From Pseudomonadota bacterium (GTDB lineage Bacteria > Pseudomonadota > Alphaproteobacteria > Rhizobiales > Xanthobacteraceae), in assembly GCA_023387735.1 (NCBI GenBank), contig JAEWHP010000006.1, forward strand, positions 1 through 64,000: a stretch of DNA of 64,000 nt. Direction: 5' to 3'. The notes under the pieces are model-generated. The model was given only the letters and a program-made list of their open reading frames with translations, did no database searches and was not told the DNA's origin. Shown here piece after piece: positions 49,140 to 58,100 of the stretch; position 1 is the first letter of the stretch; each line of letters begins with the position of its first letter. The position numbers and the translations under genes were made by a program.

Positions 49140-50248
49140 GCGTGAAGGTGCCCGGCGCGGTACGCCCGCTGATCGGCTTTCCGGTCCTGCTGCGCGAACA
49201 CGGATTTGCGATTGCTCCCGAGCAGACGGTGAGCTTCCTCCAGGCGGTGGAGCTGCTTGGTCCGCGCAGCATCGAACATGTGCGCAAGGCCGCGGTCGCG
49301 ACGCTTGCGCCGCATCCGGAGCAGCGGGCGCGCTTTGACGCGCTGTTCGACCTGCATTTCCTCGGGGCTGTCGGCGAGCCCGGCGAGGACGAGTGGCAAG
49401 CGGATGACGACGTGCAGGTGCAGGATGACATCGGCACCGAGGAAGTCGTGATCGGCGACGAGGTCAACGAGACGGGCCAGGCCGCCACCGGGGCGGAAGC
49501 GCTTGCGATCCGCGCGCTGCGCGCGCCGGACGATGCGGAGACGCTGCGGCGGTTTGCCGACGCCCTGCCCGATTCCCTGCCCCGCCGGCGCGGCTATCGC
49601 CACAAGGCGGCGCGACGCGGCAAGGGCATCGACCTCGCACGCAGCCTGCAGGCGGCCATGCGGAACGAAGGCGAGGTGATGAGCCTGAAGCGGCAGCGGC
49701 GCGCGACGCGCCCCCGCCCCATTCTTCTGCTGATCGACGTATCCGGCTCGATGAAGGCGCGCAGCGATGCGCATCTGGCGCTGGCGCATGAAATCGTCCA
49801 CGCGATGCCGCGCGTGGAAGTCTTCACGTTCGGTACGCGCCTGACGCGCCTCACCCGCGCGTTGCGGCTCAAGAACCGCGCGCACGCGCTTTCCGAAGCA
49901 TCAGGCCTCGTCGCCGACTGGGATGGCGGCACCCGGATCGGCGACGCGCTCGAAGCATTCCTAGCCGTGCCGCGCTTTGGCGGCTATGCGCGCGGCGCCA
50001 GCGTCATCGTGCTATCCGACGGGCTCGAGCGTGGCGACCCGACGACGATGATACGCGCCGTGCAGCGCCTCGCGGCACGCGCTTTCAGAATTGACTGGTT
50101 CACGCCGCTCGCGATCGATCCCACGTACCGCCCCGAGACCGAAGCGCTGCGCGCCATCCGCCCGATGCTCGCCTCGCTGGGCGACGCGAGTTCCACATCG
50201 CGCCTCTGCGGCGCGATTCTTGCCATCGGAAAGGCGAAAGCAGCATGA
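49136..50248 (+). CDS. CoxE-like von Willebrand factor A protein
   Basis: 370 residues. A helical and acidic N-terminal half (residues 1-170) precedes a VWA domain with the metal site LLLIDVSGSMKARSDAH (DxSxS), Thr in GGTRIGDAL and Asp in IVLSDGLERGDP. CoxE pairs with the CoxD ATPase as a substrate adaptor in maturation of the molybdoenzyme. Translational overlap with both neighbours. Typical size. Confidence 0.9.
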   Translation: MSVKVPGAVRPLIGFPVLLREHGFAIAPEQTVSFLQAVELLGPRSIEHVRKAAVATLAPHPEQRARFDALFDLHFLGAVGEPGEDEWQADDDVQVQDDIGTEEVVIGDEVNETGQAATGAEALAIRALRAPDDAETLRRFADALPDSLPRRRGYRHKAARRGKGIDLARSLQAAMRNEGEVMSLKRQRRATRPRPILLLIDVSGSMKARSDAHLALAHEIVHAMPRVEVFTFGTRLTRLTRALRLKNRAHALSEASGLVADWDGGTRIGDALEAFLAVPRFGGYARGASVIVLSDGLERGDPTTMIRAVQRLAARAFRIDWFTPLAIDPTYRPETEALRAIRPMLASLGDASSTSRLCGAILAIGKAKAA

Positions 50249-51126
50249 CGGGACTGGTCGACGCACATTTTCACATCTGGCGACAGGCCGATCTGCCGTG
50301 GCTGCTGGGACCGATGCAGCCGCGCATCTTCGGACCGTATGAGCCGATCCGGCGCGACTATCCGGTCGAGGAATACCTCGCCGATTGCCGGCCCGAGGGC
50401 ATCACCGAAGCCGTCTACGTGCAGGCTAACTGGGCGCCGGAACGCGCGCTGGACGAGGTGCGGTTCGTGGCGGAGTCCGCGCGCCGCGCAGCTTTCCCGA
50501 TCGCGATCGTCGCCTATGCCGACATGCTTGCAGAGGATATCCGGCCCCAGCTCGATGCGCTGACCGCCGAGCCATCGGTTCGCGGCGTTCGGATGCAGCT
50601 CCACTGGCATGACAACCCGCTCTATCGCTTCGCGCAGTCGCCCGATCTCGCGCGCGATCCGACCCTGCAGCGCAACGTCGCGCGGCTTGCGGACTATGAC
50701 TGGAGTTTCGATCTCCAGGTTTTCGCCGGCCAGATGGCGGGGGCGGCGGAGCTGGCCATGGCCTGCCCGGGCGTGACGTTCGTTCTGCAACATGCGGGCA
50801 TGCTGGAGGACCTGACGCCGGAAGGCATCGCATCATGGCGCGCGGGCATGAAGCGCCTCGCCGCCTGTCCCAACATCGTCAGCAAGCTGTCGGGCCTCGG
50901 CACATTCCTCCGGCGCAACGATCCGGCGCATGTCGCCTTCATCGCGGGCGAAACGCTCGCACTTTTCGGCGCGGAGCGTTGCCTGTTCGGCTCGAACTTC
51001 CCGATCGAAAAGCTCTGGACGACCTATGCCGCACTCGTCGCGGCACATCGCGCGGGCGTACCGGCAACCGATCACGATCAGGTTTTCAACAAAACTGCGC
51101 GCCGGGTCTACCGGCTCGGCCAATAG
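50245..51126 (+). CDS. Amidohydrolase-family protein (PDC lactonase-like, COG3618 type)
   Basis: 293 residues. The metal-site start VDAHFHIWRQ is present; further conserved parts are VYVQANWAPERALDEVRFV, GVRMQLHW, VLQHAGMLED, VSKLSGLG and CLFGSNFPIEKLW. Relatives hydrolyse lactones (2-pyrone-4,6-dicarboxylate, fucono- or rhamnono-lactone). It overlaps CoxE by 4 bases. Ring opening of the hydroxylated product is a natural role here. Confidence 0.82.
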   Translation: MTGLVDAHFHIWRQADLPWLLGPMQPRIFGPYEPIRRDYPVEEYLADCRPEGITEAVYVQANWAPERALDEVRFVAESARRAAFPIAIVAYADMLAEDIRPQLDALTAEPSVRGVRMQLHWHDNPLYRFAQSPDLARDPTLQRNVARLADYDWSFDLQVFAGQMAGAAELAMACPGVTFVLQHAGMLEDLTPEGIASWRAGMKRLAACPNIVSKLSGLGTFLRRNDPAHVAFIAGETLALFGAERCLFGSNFPIEKLWTTYAALVAAHRAGVPATDHDQVFNKTARRVYRLGQ

Positions 51127-51144
51127 AAGAAATGGGAGGGCCAG

Positions 51145-51993
51145 ATGGCTTTGGAGATCAAGGTGCTCGACTATGGCGATATCGAGCTTGAATCGAGCTT
51201 CCTCGTGCTGGGGCGCGATTGCGGCCGCACGCGTCGTGTGCCGACCTACGGCTTTTTGATCCTGGGCGGACCCTGGCCCCTCGTGATCGATACCGGCTAC
51301 CGCAACAACCAGATCATGGAGAGCCTCGGAATGCGCGGCCTCCAGTTCCACGAGAACATGATCGAGAACCAGCTCGCGAAATACGGCGTGCGGATGGGCG
51401 ACGTGCGCTACGTGCTGCACACGCACCTGCATATCGACCACGCGGGAAAGGACGAACTCTTCCCGATGAACACGACCGTGATCATCAACCGCCGCGAGCT
51501 GGAGTATTCAGTCTCGGGACTGATGCATCCGCAGTACCCCGCGCCCGACATCAAGCATCTGATCGACCGTCTCCACACCAAGGACGCGTTGCGGCTCGAA
51601 GATCTCGAGCTCACCGGCATGATCGAACTCTTCCCCGGCTGCTACATGGAGGCGGCTGGCGCACACACCGAGGGTTCGATGAACGTCCATATCAACACCG
51701 TCGAGGGCCGCGCCACGATTTGCGGCGACGTGATCTACGATTTCAACGACCAGATCGTGAATCCCTTCCACGAAATCCACGCCAACGAGCCGCGCACGAC
51801 CGGCAATCACGGCGTCTCCAAGCGCGAGGAAAAGGCCGCGATCAAGAAGCTGCTCTCCAGTTCGAAATTCCTGCTGCCGATCCACGACAAGCCCGCGAAG
51901 ATCGGCGGCGGTCAGGTGATCGGGCGCATGGACATGGCCGTTCCCGGCCCGGTGGTGCAGAGCCTGCCACCGCGCAACTGGTTCCCGATGTAG
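51145..51993 (+). CDS. Metallo-beta-lactamase-fold hydrolase (N-acyl homoserine lactonase-like)
   Basis: 282 residues, GGGAGG before the ATG. Metal motif HTHLHIDHAG (HxHxDH) is complete; further ligands are seen in GAHTEGSMNVHIN (His) and ICGDVIYDF (Asp), and HDKPAK near the end. The layout matches AHL lactonases and lactone hydrolases of the AttM type. In this operon a catabolic lactonase or cyclic amide hydrolase is more likely than quorum quenching. Confidence 0.82.
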   Translation: MALEIKVLDYGDIELESSFLVLGRDCGRTRRVPTYGFLILGGPWPLVIDTGYRNNQIMESLGMRGLQFHENMIENQLAKYGVRMGDVRYVLHTHLHIDHAGKDELFPMNTTVIINRRELEYSVSGLMHPQYPAPDIKHLIDRLHTKDALRLEDLELTGMIELFPGCYMEAAGAHTEGSMNVHINTVEGRATICGDVIYDFNDQIVNPFHEIHANEPRTTGNHGVSKREEKAAIKKLLSSSKFLLPIHDKPAKIGGGQVIGRMDMAVPGPVVQSLPPRNWFPM

Positions 51994-52042
51994 TGATTGA
52001 AATCGGTCGGCATGAACGGCCGTCCGATCGAGGGGGTTCGCC

Positions 52043-53632
52043 ATGACAACGCATGTCGCCGTCCGGCCCGGCTTTGCCGATCTCGTCGATCTCTGGGCAC
52101 CCGTGCGCCAGATCGGCACCGGTTTCCAGTTCACGGAAGGGCCGGTCTGGCATCCGCGAGACGGATTTCTGTTGTTCTCCGACATGCCGGGCGATGTTCG
52201 CCGCCGCTACGATTCGACCGGCATCCGCGAGGTGATGAAGCCGGCGCACAAGTGCAACGGCATGACCTACGATGCCGAGCTCAACCTCATCGTCTGCGAG
52301 CACGCGACGTCGACCCTCGTGCGGGAGCGGCCGGACGGGCGGCGCGAGGTCCTCGCCTCGCATTTCGAGGGGATGGAGCTGAACAGCCCCAACGACGTCT
52401 GCGTGAAATCCGACGGTTCGATCTATTTCTCCGATCCCTGGTATGGACGCATGCCGGTTTACGGCGTGGAGCGGCCGCGCCAGCTCGGCTTCCAGGGCGT
52501 CTATCGCCTGCCCCCCGGCGGCGGAAAGCCGCAATTGCTGGTGGACCGCTATTTGTTCGAGCAACCGAACGGGCTCTGCTTCTCACCGGACGAAAAGCTG
52601 CTCTACATCAACGATACAGTGCAGCAGTTGATCCGGGTGTTCGAGGTCCAGTCGGACGGCACACTTGCGAGAGGGCGGGTTTTCGCCTCTGCGATCTATT
52701 CGCCGAGCGAACCCGGCGTACCGGACGGCATGAAATGCGATGCACAAGGCAATGTCTGGGTCTGCGGACCCGGCGGCGTCTGGGTCTATGCGCCTGATGG
52801 CGCGCTGATCGGCAAGGTGCGCGTGCCCGAGCTCGTCGGGAATCTCACCTGGGGCGGTCCGGATTTCCGTACGCTGTTCTTCACCGCGACCCATTCCGTG
52901 TACGCGATGGAGACAAAAGTCGGCCCGCGCATCGAACCCTACATGCGGCAGGGGGCCGCGCGAAGCGGCTCTGCCCCTCAGGCTGGCGCCAGCGTTGGCC
53001 GCAACGGCACGATGAAGGCCGCCCCCGGCTATACGCTCGATCCGTCGCGCTGCGCGCTCATCATCCAGGACATGCAGAACGATGTGGTGATGGAAGACGG
53101 CGCCTTCGCCTCCTCCGGCTCGCCGATCCATTGCCGGGAACAGAACGCGATTTCCAACGCCTCCCGGCTGGCCACCGCTGCACGCGCGCGCGGCATTCCC
53201 GTCATCCATGTCTGGTTCGTGGTCGAAGCCGGCTGTCCCGGTGTGACGATGAATGCGCCGCTGTTCGAGGGCCTTGCGGATGCAAGCGCGATGGTGCGCG
53301 GAAGCTGGGGTGCCGCGCCCGTCCCTAGCCTCGAGCCGCAATCGGGAGACCACATTGTCGAGAAGCAGCGCATGAGCGCCTGGGAGGGCACGCGGCTTGA
53401 AACCGTGCTGAAAGCGCTGAGGCGCGACATCGTCATCGTTACCGGGGCATGGACCAACATGTCGATCGAGCACACCTCCCGTACCGGCGCGGACAAGGGC
53501 TATTACATGGTGGTGCCCGAGGATTGCTGCTCGACGATGAATGCCGAATGGCACACGGCTTCCGTGAACTACGCGCTCCAGAACGTGGCAGTAGTGACGG
53601 ATAGCGACGCTTTGGTCGGCTCCTGGTCCTGA
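52043..53632 (+). CDS. SMP-30/gluconolactonase domain fused to isochorismatase-like domain with Cys-to-Ser change
   Basis: 529 residues. Part 1 (1-305) is an SMP-30 six-bladed propeller: FTEGPVWHPRDGFLLFSDMP, CNGMTYDAELNLIVCEH, LNSPNDVCVKSDGSIYFSDP and CFSPDEKLLYINDT carry the usual Glu, Asn and Asp metal ligands. A linker (about 305-332) follows. Part 2 (333-529) is an isochorismatase fold with Asp343 (IIQDMQND) and Lys441 (VEKQRMSAWEGT), but the catalytic Cys position (TNxCxExT) is Ser474 (TNMSIEHT). That makes classical cysteine hydrolysis unlikely, while lactonase activity of part 1 looks intact. Confidence 0.82.
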   Translation: MTTHVAVRPGFADLVDLWAPVRQIGTGFQFTEGPVWHPRDGFLLFSDMPGDVRRRYDSTGIREVMKPAHKCNGMTYDAELNLIVCEHATSTLVRERPDGRREVLASHFEGMELNSPNDVCVKSDGSIYFSDPWYGRMPVYGVERPRQLGFQGVYRLPPGGGKPQLLVDRYLFEQPNGLCFSPDEKLLYINDTVQQLIRVFEVQSDGTLARGRVFASAIYSPSEPGVPDGMKCDAQGNVWVCGPGGVWVYAPDGALIGKVRVPELVGNLTWGGPDFRTLFFTATHSVYAMETKVGPRIEPYMRQGAARSGSAPQAGASVGRNGTMKAAPGYTLDPSRCALIIQDMQNDVVMEDGAFASSGSPIHCREQNAISNASRLATAARARGIPVIHVWFVVEAGCPGVTMNAPLFEGLADASAMVRGSWGAAPVPSLEPQSGDHIVEKQRMSAWEGTRLETVLKALRRDIVIVTGAWTNMSIEHTSRTGADKGYYMVVPEDCCSTMNAEWHTASVNYALQNVAVVTDSDALVGSWS

Positions 53633-53652
53633 CTTCCCGCCGCCACGAAGGA

Positions 53653-54405
53653 TCAATCCGGCTGTGCAACGGGCCTTCCCGCCAGCGCCTTGAGCACCGA
53701 AAAACCGACCAGGTCCTCGATTCCGGGCGCATTCCCGATCACGCCGGAATAGATCACGTCACCCCGCTCAAGCTTCGTGACCAGTTGCGGCGCGTCCCGG
53801 GCGCCATGCACGCCGTCGCCGGAGAACATGCCTACGACAATCGCCGGTCCTTCGATCAATTGCACCGCTTCTTCGAGACTTGGCCGCTCCTCCAGAAAGG
53901 CAACGGCGACATCGCGGCAGACCTCGCACCTGGCGATTTCGTTCGCTATTCCCTGGGTCGCCTCGCGGGAGGCTGGATCCCGCCGCGAGCCATGCGCAAG
54001 CAGAACGGCCGTCAACGATTTGGTCACGAGCCCGCTTTCCAGTGCCGCCCGATCGATGTGATCGATAACGAGTTCCGGAAGACCGGAGTCGAGGCCGAGT
54101 GGAGGAAGCATCTCGATCTCGCGCGTGGCCCCACTTGCTTCATCAATCAGCTGTACGAGGCGATCCCGCGTGAAGTAGCCATTCGACGCAAACAGCGGGT
54201 AGACGATGACCTTGCGTGCAGTCACTCCGCCCAGTGCATCCCCAATCGTAGGCACGCCGTTGATAAACCCGACCGCGACCTCGGACACGATCTTACGGGC
54301 ACGGAGCGCGCGCGCGATCCGCATCGCGCTTTCGTTGCTGGCCCCCGGCCGCCTTTCGCCGTGCGCGGCGATCAGGAGCGCCGTTGTCGCCGCGCTCTCA
54401 CTCAA
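53653..54405 (-). CDS. CbiX/SirB-type two-domain sirohydrochlorin chelatase
   Basis: 250 residues, start TTG 54405 overlapping the NirN stop by 3 bases. Two chelatase half-domains: ALLIAAHGERRPGASNESA and AVLLAHGSRRDPASREATQG each hold the active-site His; YPLFASNGYFTRDRL and VVGMFSGDGVHGARD complete the two pockets. Family members insert Co or Fe into sirohydrochlorin. As last gene of a heme d1 operon it most likely makes siroheme, the precursor needed by NirDLGH. The rare start codon and short overlap imply translational coupling. Confidence 0.82.
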   Translation of the reverse strand: MSESAATTALLIAAHGERRPGASNESAMRIARALRARKIVSEVAVGFINGVPTIGDALGGVTARKVIVYPLFASNGYFTRDRLVQLIDEASGATREIEMLPPLGLDSGLPELVIDHIDRAALESGLVTKSLTAVLLAHGSRRDPASREATQGIANEIARCEVCRDVAVAFLEERPSLEEAVQLIEGPAIVVGMFSGDGVHGARDAPQLVTKLERGDVIYSGVIGNAPGIEDLVGFSVLKALAGRPVAQPD

Positions 54406-55967
54406 TGGCTGGTTCCATCCGAGAAGTTGATCTTGTTCCAGACATTGTATTTGCCCGACGGCTTCGACATCGGAAGCCGCTTCACTTCCGCAAACGTCGC
54501 TGCATCGTAGATCACGAGGGCTCCCTTGTCTTCCCACACCGACACCAGCGCATGCCGGCCATCCTTGTCGAACTCGACATGGGCGGCGATCTTGCCCGGC
54601 TCCGGCGTCACGCTGCGCACGATCTCGAGCGTACGCTTGTCGATGATCGAAAGCGTGTCCTTTTTGCCGCCCATCATGCTGTCGGTCCAGGCATAGGGGG
54701 AGTTTTCGTGGCTGCGCATGAAGAAGCCCGGCCCCGGTGTGTCGATTGACTTGAGCAGCGACCATTCCTGCATGTCCAGCACGTTGATCCTGCCAGCTTT
54801 CAGCAACGGCGTCGCCATCACGGGCCGGCCGTTCCAGTTCCAGGCGATACCGGAGCCGAGATGCGGCAGGCCGGGCATGTCGAGGCGCTTGATGTCGCGC
54901 CCGACCACGAGGCTGACCACCACTGCCCTGCCCTCGCGCGCCGAGCCGATCAGGTTGCGATAGGGCGGATCGAAGAAGAAATCATCCAGCGGCTCCGGCG
55001 TCTCGATCCGCCGCAGCGCGAACAGGCCCTGCGACGACGGCAGCGCCTCGACCATACCCTTCTCGTGCGAATGCACGAAGCCGGAATAGACCGGCGGCGC
55101 GTTGGGATCGGTGGCGATTTCCCAGATCTCCGGCACGTCCTTGAGCGCGGCGATGAAGCTGTCGCGCGGCCGGGCCTGATACACGGCGGACACGCGCGAC
55201 GGATTGCCCTTCTTGTCCCGGACGTCGAAGATCTTCTCGACCGACAGGTCTTCGGCCGAGAGCATGACCAACGTGTGCGGCAGATAGTTGGCCACCGCAA
55301 TGTGCTTTCCGTCGCGGGAGATCGCGATATTGCGCGCATTGATGCCGGCGCGGATCTCGGCCAGCATGGTCAGCGTCCAAAGGTCGTATTTGCTGACCCA
55401 GCCATCACGCGACATGAAGAAGACGTAGCGTCCGTCCGGCGAGAATTTTGGACCGCCATGCAGGGCAAAGCGCGTCGGAAATCGCGCCAGCGGCTCAAAA
55501 CGGTCGCCGTCGAGGATAGTCGCATGGTGGTCGCCCGCCTCGACCACGACGAACAGGTTTTTCGGATCGGCGTCGAAGCGCGGCCGGTCTAGCGCCGGCG
55601 CCTGTGCATGGATGATGCGGCTAGCGGAAATTGCGTCCATGCCCCATGCCGGCAGTGCCGGAAGCGGCGTCGCAATGTAGGCGGCAAGGTTCGAAATTTC
55701 CTCTTTGCTGAGCGTTCCGGCAAAGCCCGGCATTTGCGTGGCGGCGCGGCCGTTCGCGATCGCCGAGATTGCGCGCGCACCCGTGAGCCGGCCGAGATTT
55801 TCAGGCAGCAAGGCCGGTCCGAGCTGGCCGAGCCGGTCGGCGCCGTGACACTGCGCGCAATGGTTGGCGTAAAGCCTCGCGGTATCGGGCTCGGCCGCGG
55901 AAGCTGCCGCGCAGACCGCGAGCACAAGCAGCGTGCCGACTGCGCTAGTAAGACATCGGTGCTTCAT
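54402..55967 (-). CDS. nirN: NirN, cytochrome c/heme d1 domain protein
   Basis: 521 residues from ATG 55967, with signal peptide 1-24. A heme c motif CAQCH lies near residue 38-42; the rest is an eight-bladed d1 propeller (GGPKFSPDGRYVFFMSRDGW, AVANYLPHTLVMLS, GSGIAWNWNGRPVM, VSVWEDKGALVIYDAATF). Known role: NirN is the periplasmic dihydro-heme d1 dehydrogenase that makes the acrylate side chain and hands heme d1 to NirS. It overlaps the NirJ gene by 23 bases. Longer upstream reading has no homology. Confidence 0.92.
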   Translation of the reverse strand: MKHRCLTSAVGTLLVLAVCAAASAAEPDTARLYANHCAQCHGADRLGQLGPALLPENLGRLTGARAISAIANGRAATQMPGFAGTLSKEEISNLAAYIATPLPALPAWGMDAISASRIIHAQAPALDRPRFDADPKNLFVVVEAGDHHATILDGDRFEPLARFPTRFALHGGPKFSPDGRYVFFMSRDGWVSKYDLWTLTMLAEIRAGINARNIAISRDGKHIAVANYLPHTLVMLSAEDLSVEKIFDVRDKKGNPSRVSAVYQARPRDSFIAALKDVPEIWEIATDPNAPPVYSGFVHSHEKGMVEALPSSQGLFALRRIETPEPLDDFFFDPPYRNLIGSAREGRAVVVSLVVGRDIKRLDMPGLPHLGSGIAWNWNGRPVMATPLLKAGRINVLDMQEWSLLKSIDTPGPGFFMRSHENSPYAWTDSMMGGKKDTLSIIDKRTLEIVRSVTPEPGKIAAHVEFDKDGRHALVSVWEDKGALVIYDAATFAEVKRLPMSKPSGKYNVWNKINFSDGTSH

Positions 55968-57153
55968 GGCGGGCTCCGCGATAGGCGCGCGTGCGGATAC
56001 GCTCCGCCGGCTCGGCAAGGCCGATCTCCGCGTCCGTGAGGTAGCAGCCGGGATCCTCGGCCCAGGGATTGCCGGTCATCCGCAACGCGCGCACACGGGT
56101 ATTGCCGTTGCAGATCGCAAAGTGCGCGCAAGCGCCGCAGCGGCCGCCGATCTGCCGCGGCCGCCGCTTCAACCCGGCCATGACAGGATCGGAAACGTCC
56201 GACCAGATCTCCGAGAACGGCCGCTTTCTGACATTGCCGAGATTGTAATGCCACCACATCGTGTCCGGATGCACGTTGCCGAGATTGTCGATGTTGGCGA
56301 CGTTGACGCCGGAGGAATTGCCGCCCCAGCGCATGAGCTTTTCACGCAGGCTCGCCACCGCATGTGGCGCGTTGCGCCCGGCCCATTGCAGCAGATAGAT
56401 CGCGTCGGCGTCGTTGTTGCCGGTCACGATCTCCATGTCGCTGCCAGCCTGCGCCCAGCGCCAGGCCCGTTCGATCACCACGTCCATCGCGTCGCGGGTC
56501 GTCTGCCACGCCGCATCGGTGCCGCGGTTCTTGTTGCCGCGGCCGGCATAGACCAGATGGGAAAGATAGAACTTCGGAAAACCCTCCTGCTCCACCAGGT
56601 CGAGCAGTCGCGGCAGCTCGGCGGCGTTGTCCTCGGTCATGGTGAAACGCACGCCGACCTTGATGCCGCGGTCGCGCAGCAGTCGCAGGCCGCCCAGCGC
56701 TTCGTCATAGGCGCCGGCTCGGCCACGGAAGCGATCATGCGTGGCGCCGATGCCGTCAAGGGAAATGCCGACATAGTCGTAGCCGATGTCGCGGATGCGG
56801 TCGGCAAGACCGGCGTCGATCAGGGTGCCGTTGCTGGAGAGCCCGACATAGAAGCGCATCGCCTTGGCGCGTTCGGATATCTCGAAGATGTCGCGCCGCA
56901 TCAGCGGCTCGCCGCCGGACAGGATCAGCACCGGCACGCGGAACGCCTTGAGGTCGTCCATCACGTCAAAGACTTCCCCGGTCGTGAGTTCGTTGGGAAA
57001 ATCGACGTCGCCCGAGATCGAATAGCAGTGCTTGCAGGTCAGGTTGCACCGTCGGATCAGGTTCCAGATCACCACCGGGCCCGGCGGCTGGCGCACCGGG
57101 CCCGACGGCGCCGGCTCGCCGATTTCGCGAAGATAGTGGCTGAGGCGAAACAT
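55945..57153 (-). CDS. nirJ: NirJ, radical SAM enzyme of heme d1 biosynthesis
   Basis: 402 residues. The radical SAM cluster motif is RRCNLTCKHCYS (CxxxCxxC); GGEPLMRRDIF and GLSSNGTLID follow. A C-terminal SPASM-like set of Cys binds an auxiliary cluster (GGRCGACAHFAICNG, DPGCYL). Known role: NirJ removes propionate side chains of didecarboxysiroheme to give the oxo groups. Cytoplasmic. It is 15 bases after nirH. Confidence 0.95.
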   Translation of the reverse strand: MFRLSHYLREIGEPAPSGPVRQPPGPVVIWNLIRRCNLTCKHCYSISGDVDFPNELTTGEVFDVMDDLKAFRVPVLILSGGEPLMRRDIFEISERAKAMRFYVGLSSNGTLIDAGLADRIRDIGYDYVGISLDGIGATHDRFRGRAGAYDEALGGLRLLRDRGIKVGVRFTMTEDNAAELPRLLDLVEQEGFPKFYLSHLVYAGRGNKNRGTDAAWQTTRDAMDVVIERAWRWAQAGSDMEIVTGNNDADAIYLLQWAGRNAPHAVASLREKLMRWGGNSSGVNVANIDNLGNVHPDTMWWHYNLGNVRKRPFSEIWSDVSDPVMAGLKRRPRQIGGRCGACAHFAICNGNTRVRALRMTGNPWAEDPGCYLTDAEIGLAEPAERIRTRAYRGARHEAPMSY

Positions 57154-57168
57154 CCAAAGCTCCTCCGC

Positions 57169-57645
57169 TCAGGCCGCGATACGCAGGCCGGTCTTCTTCA
57201 GGATGCGGGTCGAGAACAGAATGTCGTGGCCGCGCGCGGCAGGACCTATCAGCCCGGCGATCTCGTCGACCTTGGCCCTGACTTCGTCGCGCGTCCGCCC
57301 ATGCACCATCGCAAACAGATTGTAGGGCCAGAGCGGCAAATGCCGCGGCCGCTCGTAGCAATGGGTGACGAAGTCGAGCGCGCCTACTCTGGCGCCGACC
57401 TCGCTGACCGCTTCGTCGGCGATGTCCCACACGGACATGCCGTTGGCAGTAAAGCCGAGTGCGTAATGATTGGGGATGGCTCCGATGCGCCGGATCGCGC
57501 CGCGGTCCAGCAAGCCTCGCAGCCGCGCCAGAACGTCCGCCTCGTCGAGCCCGAGTTGCGCGGCCAGTGCGCGGTACGGCTCACGCGTCAGCGGCAGGCC
57601 CGCCTGCGTCGCAGCGATCAGTTGCCGATCGATTGCATCCAGCAT
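57169..57645 (-). CDS. nirH: NirH, AsnC/Lrp-like heme d1 biosynthesis protein
   Basis: 158 residues. Lrp/AsnC-type fold: N-terminal wHTH-like half (AATQAGLPLTREPYRALAAQLGLDEADVLARLR) and an alpha-beta ligand domain (ALGFTANGMSVWDIADE, CYERPRHLPLWPYNLFAM). Together with NirD, L and G it decarboxylates siroheme to 12,18-didecarboxysiroheme. Typical length. Tight operon with nirG (2-base gap). Confidence 0.9.
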   Translation of the reverse strand: MLDAIDRQLIAATQAGLPLTREPYRALAAQLGLDEADVLARLRGLLDRGAIRRIGAIPNHYALGFTANGMSVWDIADEAVSEVGARVGALDFVTHCYERPRHLPLWPYNLFAMVHGRTRDEVRAKVDEIAGLIGPAARGHDILFSTRILKKTGLRIAA

Positions 57646-57647
57646 GT

Positions 57648-58100
57648 TCAGACCTCGACCCGGAAGCCGACGAAGAATTCGCGCGCTTTCGGCATGGCGT
57701 AAACGGAAAGGTCGGTTTCGCGTTCGATCTCCGCGATCACCCGCTCAATCTTCCGGGAATCGTCAGCCGAGATCACGAACCACATGTTGAGCGCGTGCGC
57801 CCGCTCGTAATTGTGGGCGACCTCCGGATGTGCGTTGACCTTTTCGGCGACTTCCTCGAAGCGAGACCCGGGAACCGCCATTGCCGCGAGACAAACGCCG
57901 CCACCGATCTGCTCGGCGTTCCAGAGCGGGCCGAAGCGGCTCAGTGCGCCGGAACCGGTGAGATCGCGCACGCCCTCGATCAGTTCGTCTTCGGTCAGTC
58001 CCAACGCGCGGCCGGCATCACGGAACGGCCTCGAGGTGAGTGGAAATTCGCCCTGCAGGCCATTGACGATGGCGCGGGCGGTGGGATCGAGATAGAGCAT
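57648..58100 (-). CDS. nirG: NirG, AsnC/Lrp-like heme d1 biosynthesis protein
   Basis: 150 residues from ATG 58100, whose ATG overlaps the nirDL stop (TGATG). Same Lrp-like fold: TSRPFRDAGRALGLTEDELIEGVRDL and CLAAMAVPGSRFEEVAEKV, HNYERAHALNMWFVISA. Part of the siroheme decarboxylase complex. Order D-L-G-H is the standard nir order. Confidence 0.9.
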   Translation of the reverse strand: MLYLDPTARAIVNGLQGEFPLTSRPFRDAGRALGLTEDELIEGVRDLTGSGALSRFGPLWNAEQIGGGVCLAAMAVPGSRFEEVAEKVNAHPEVAHNYERAHALNMWFVISADDSRKIERVIAEIERETDLSVYAMPKAREFFVGFRVEV

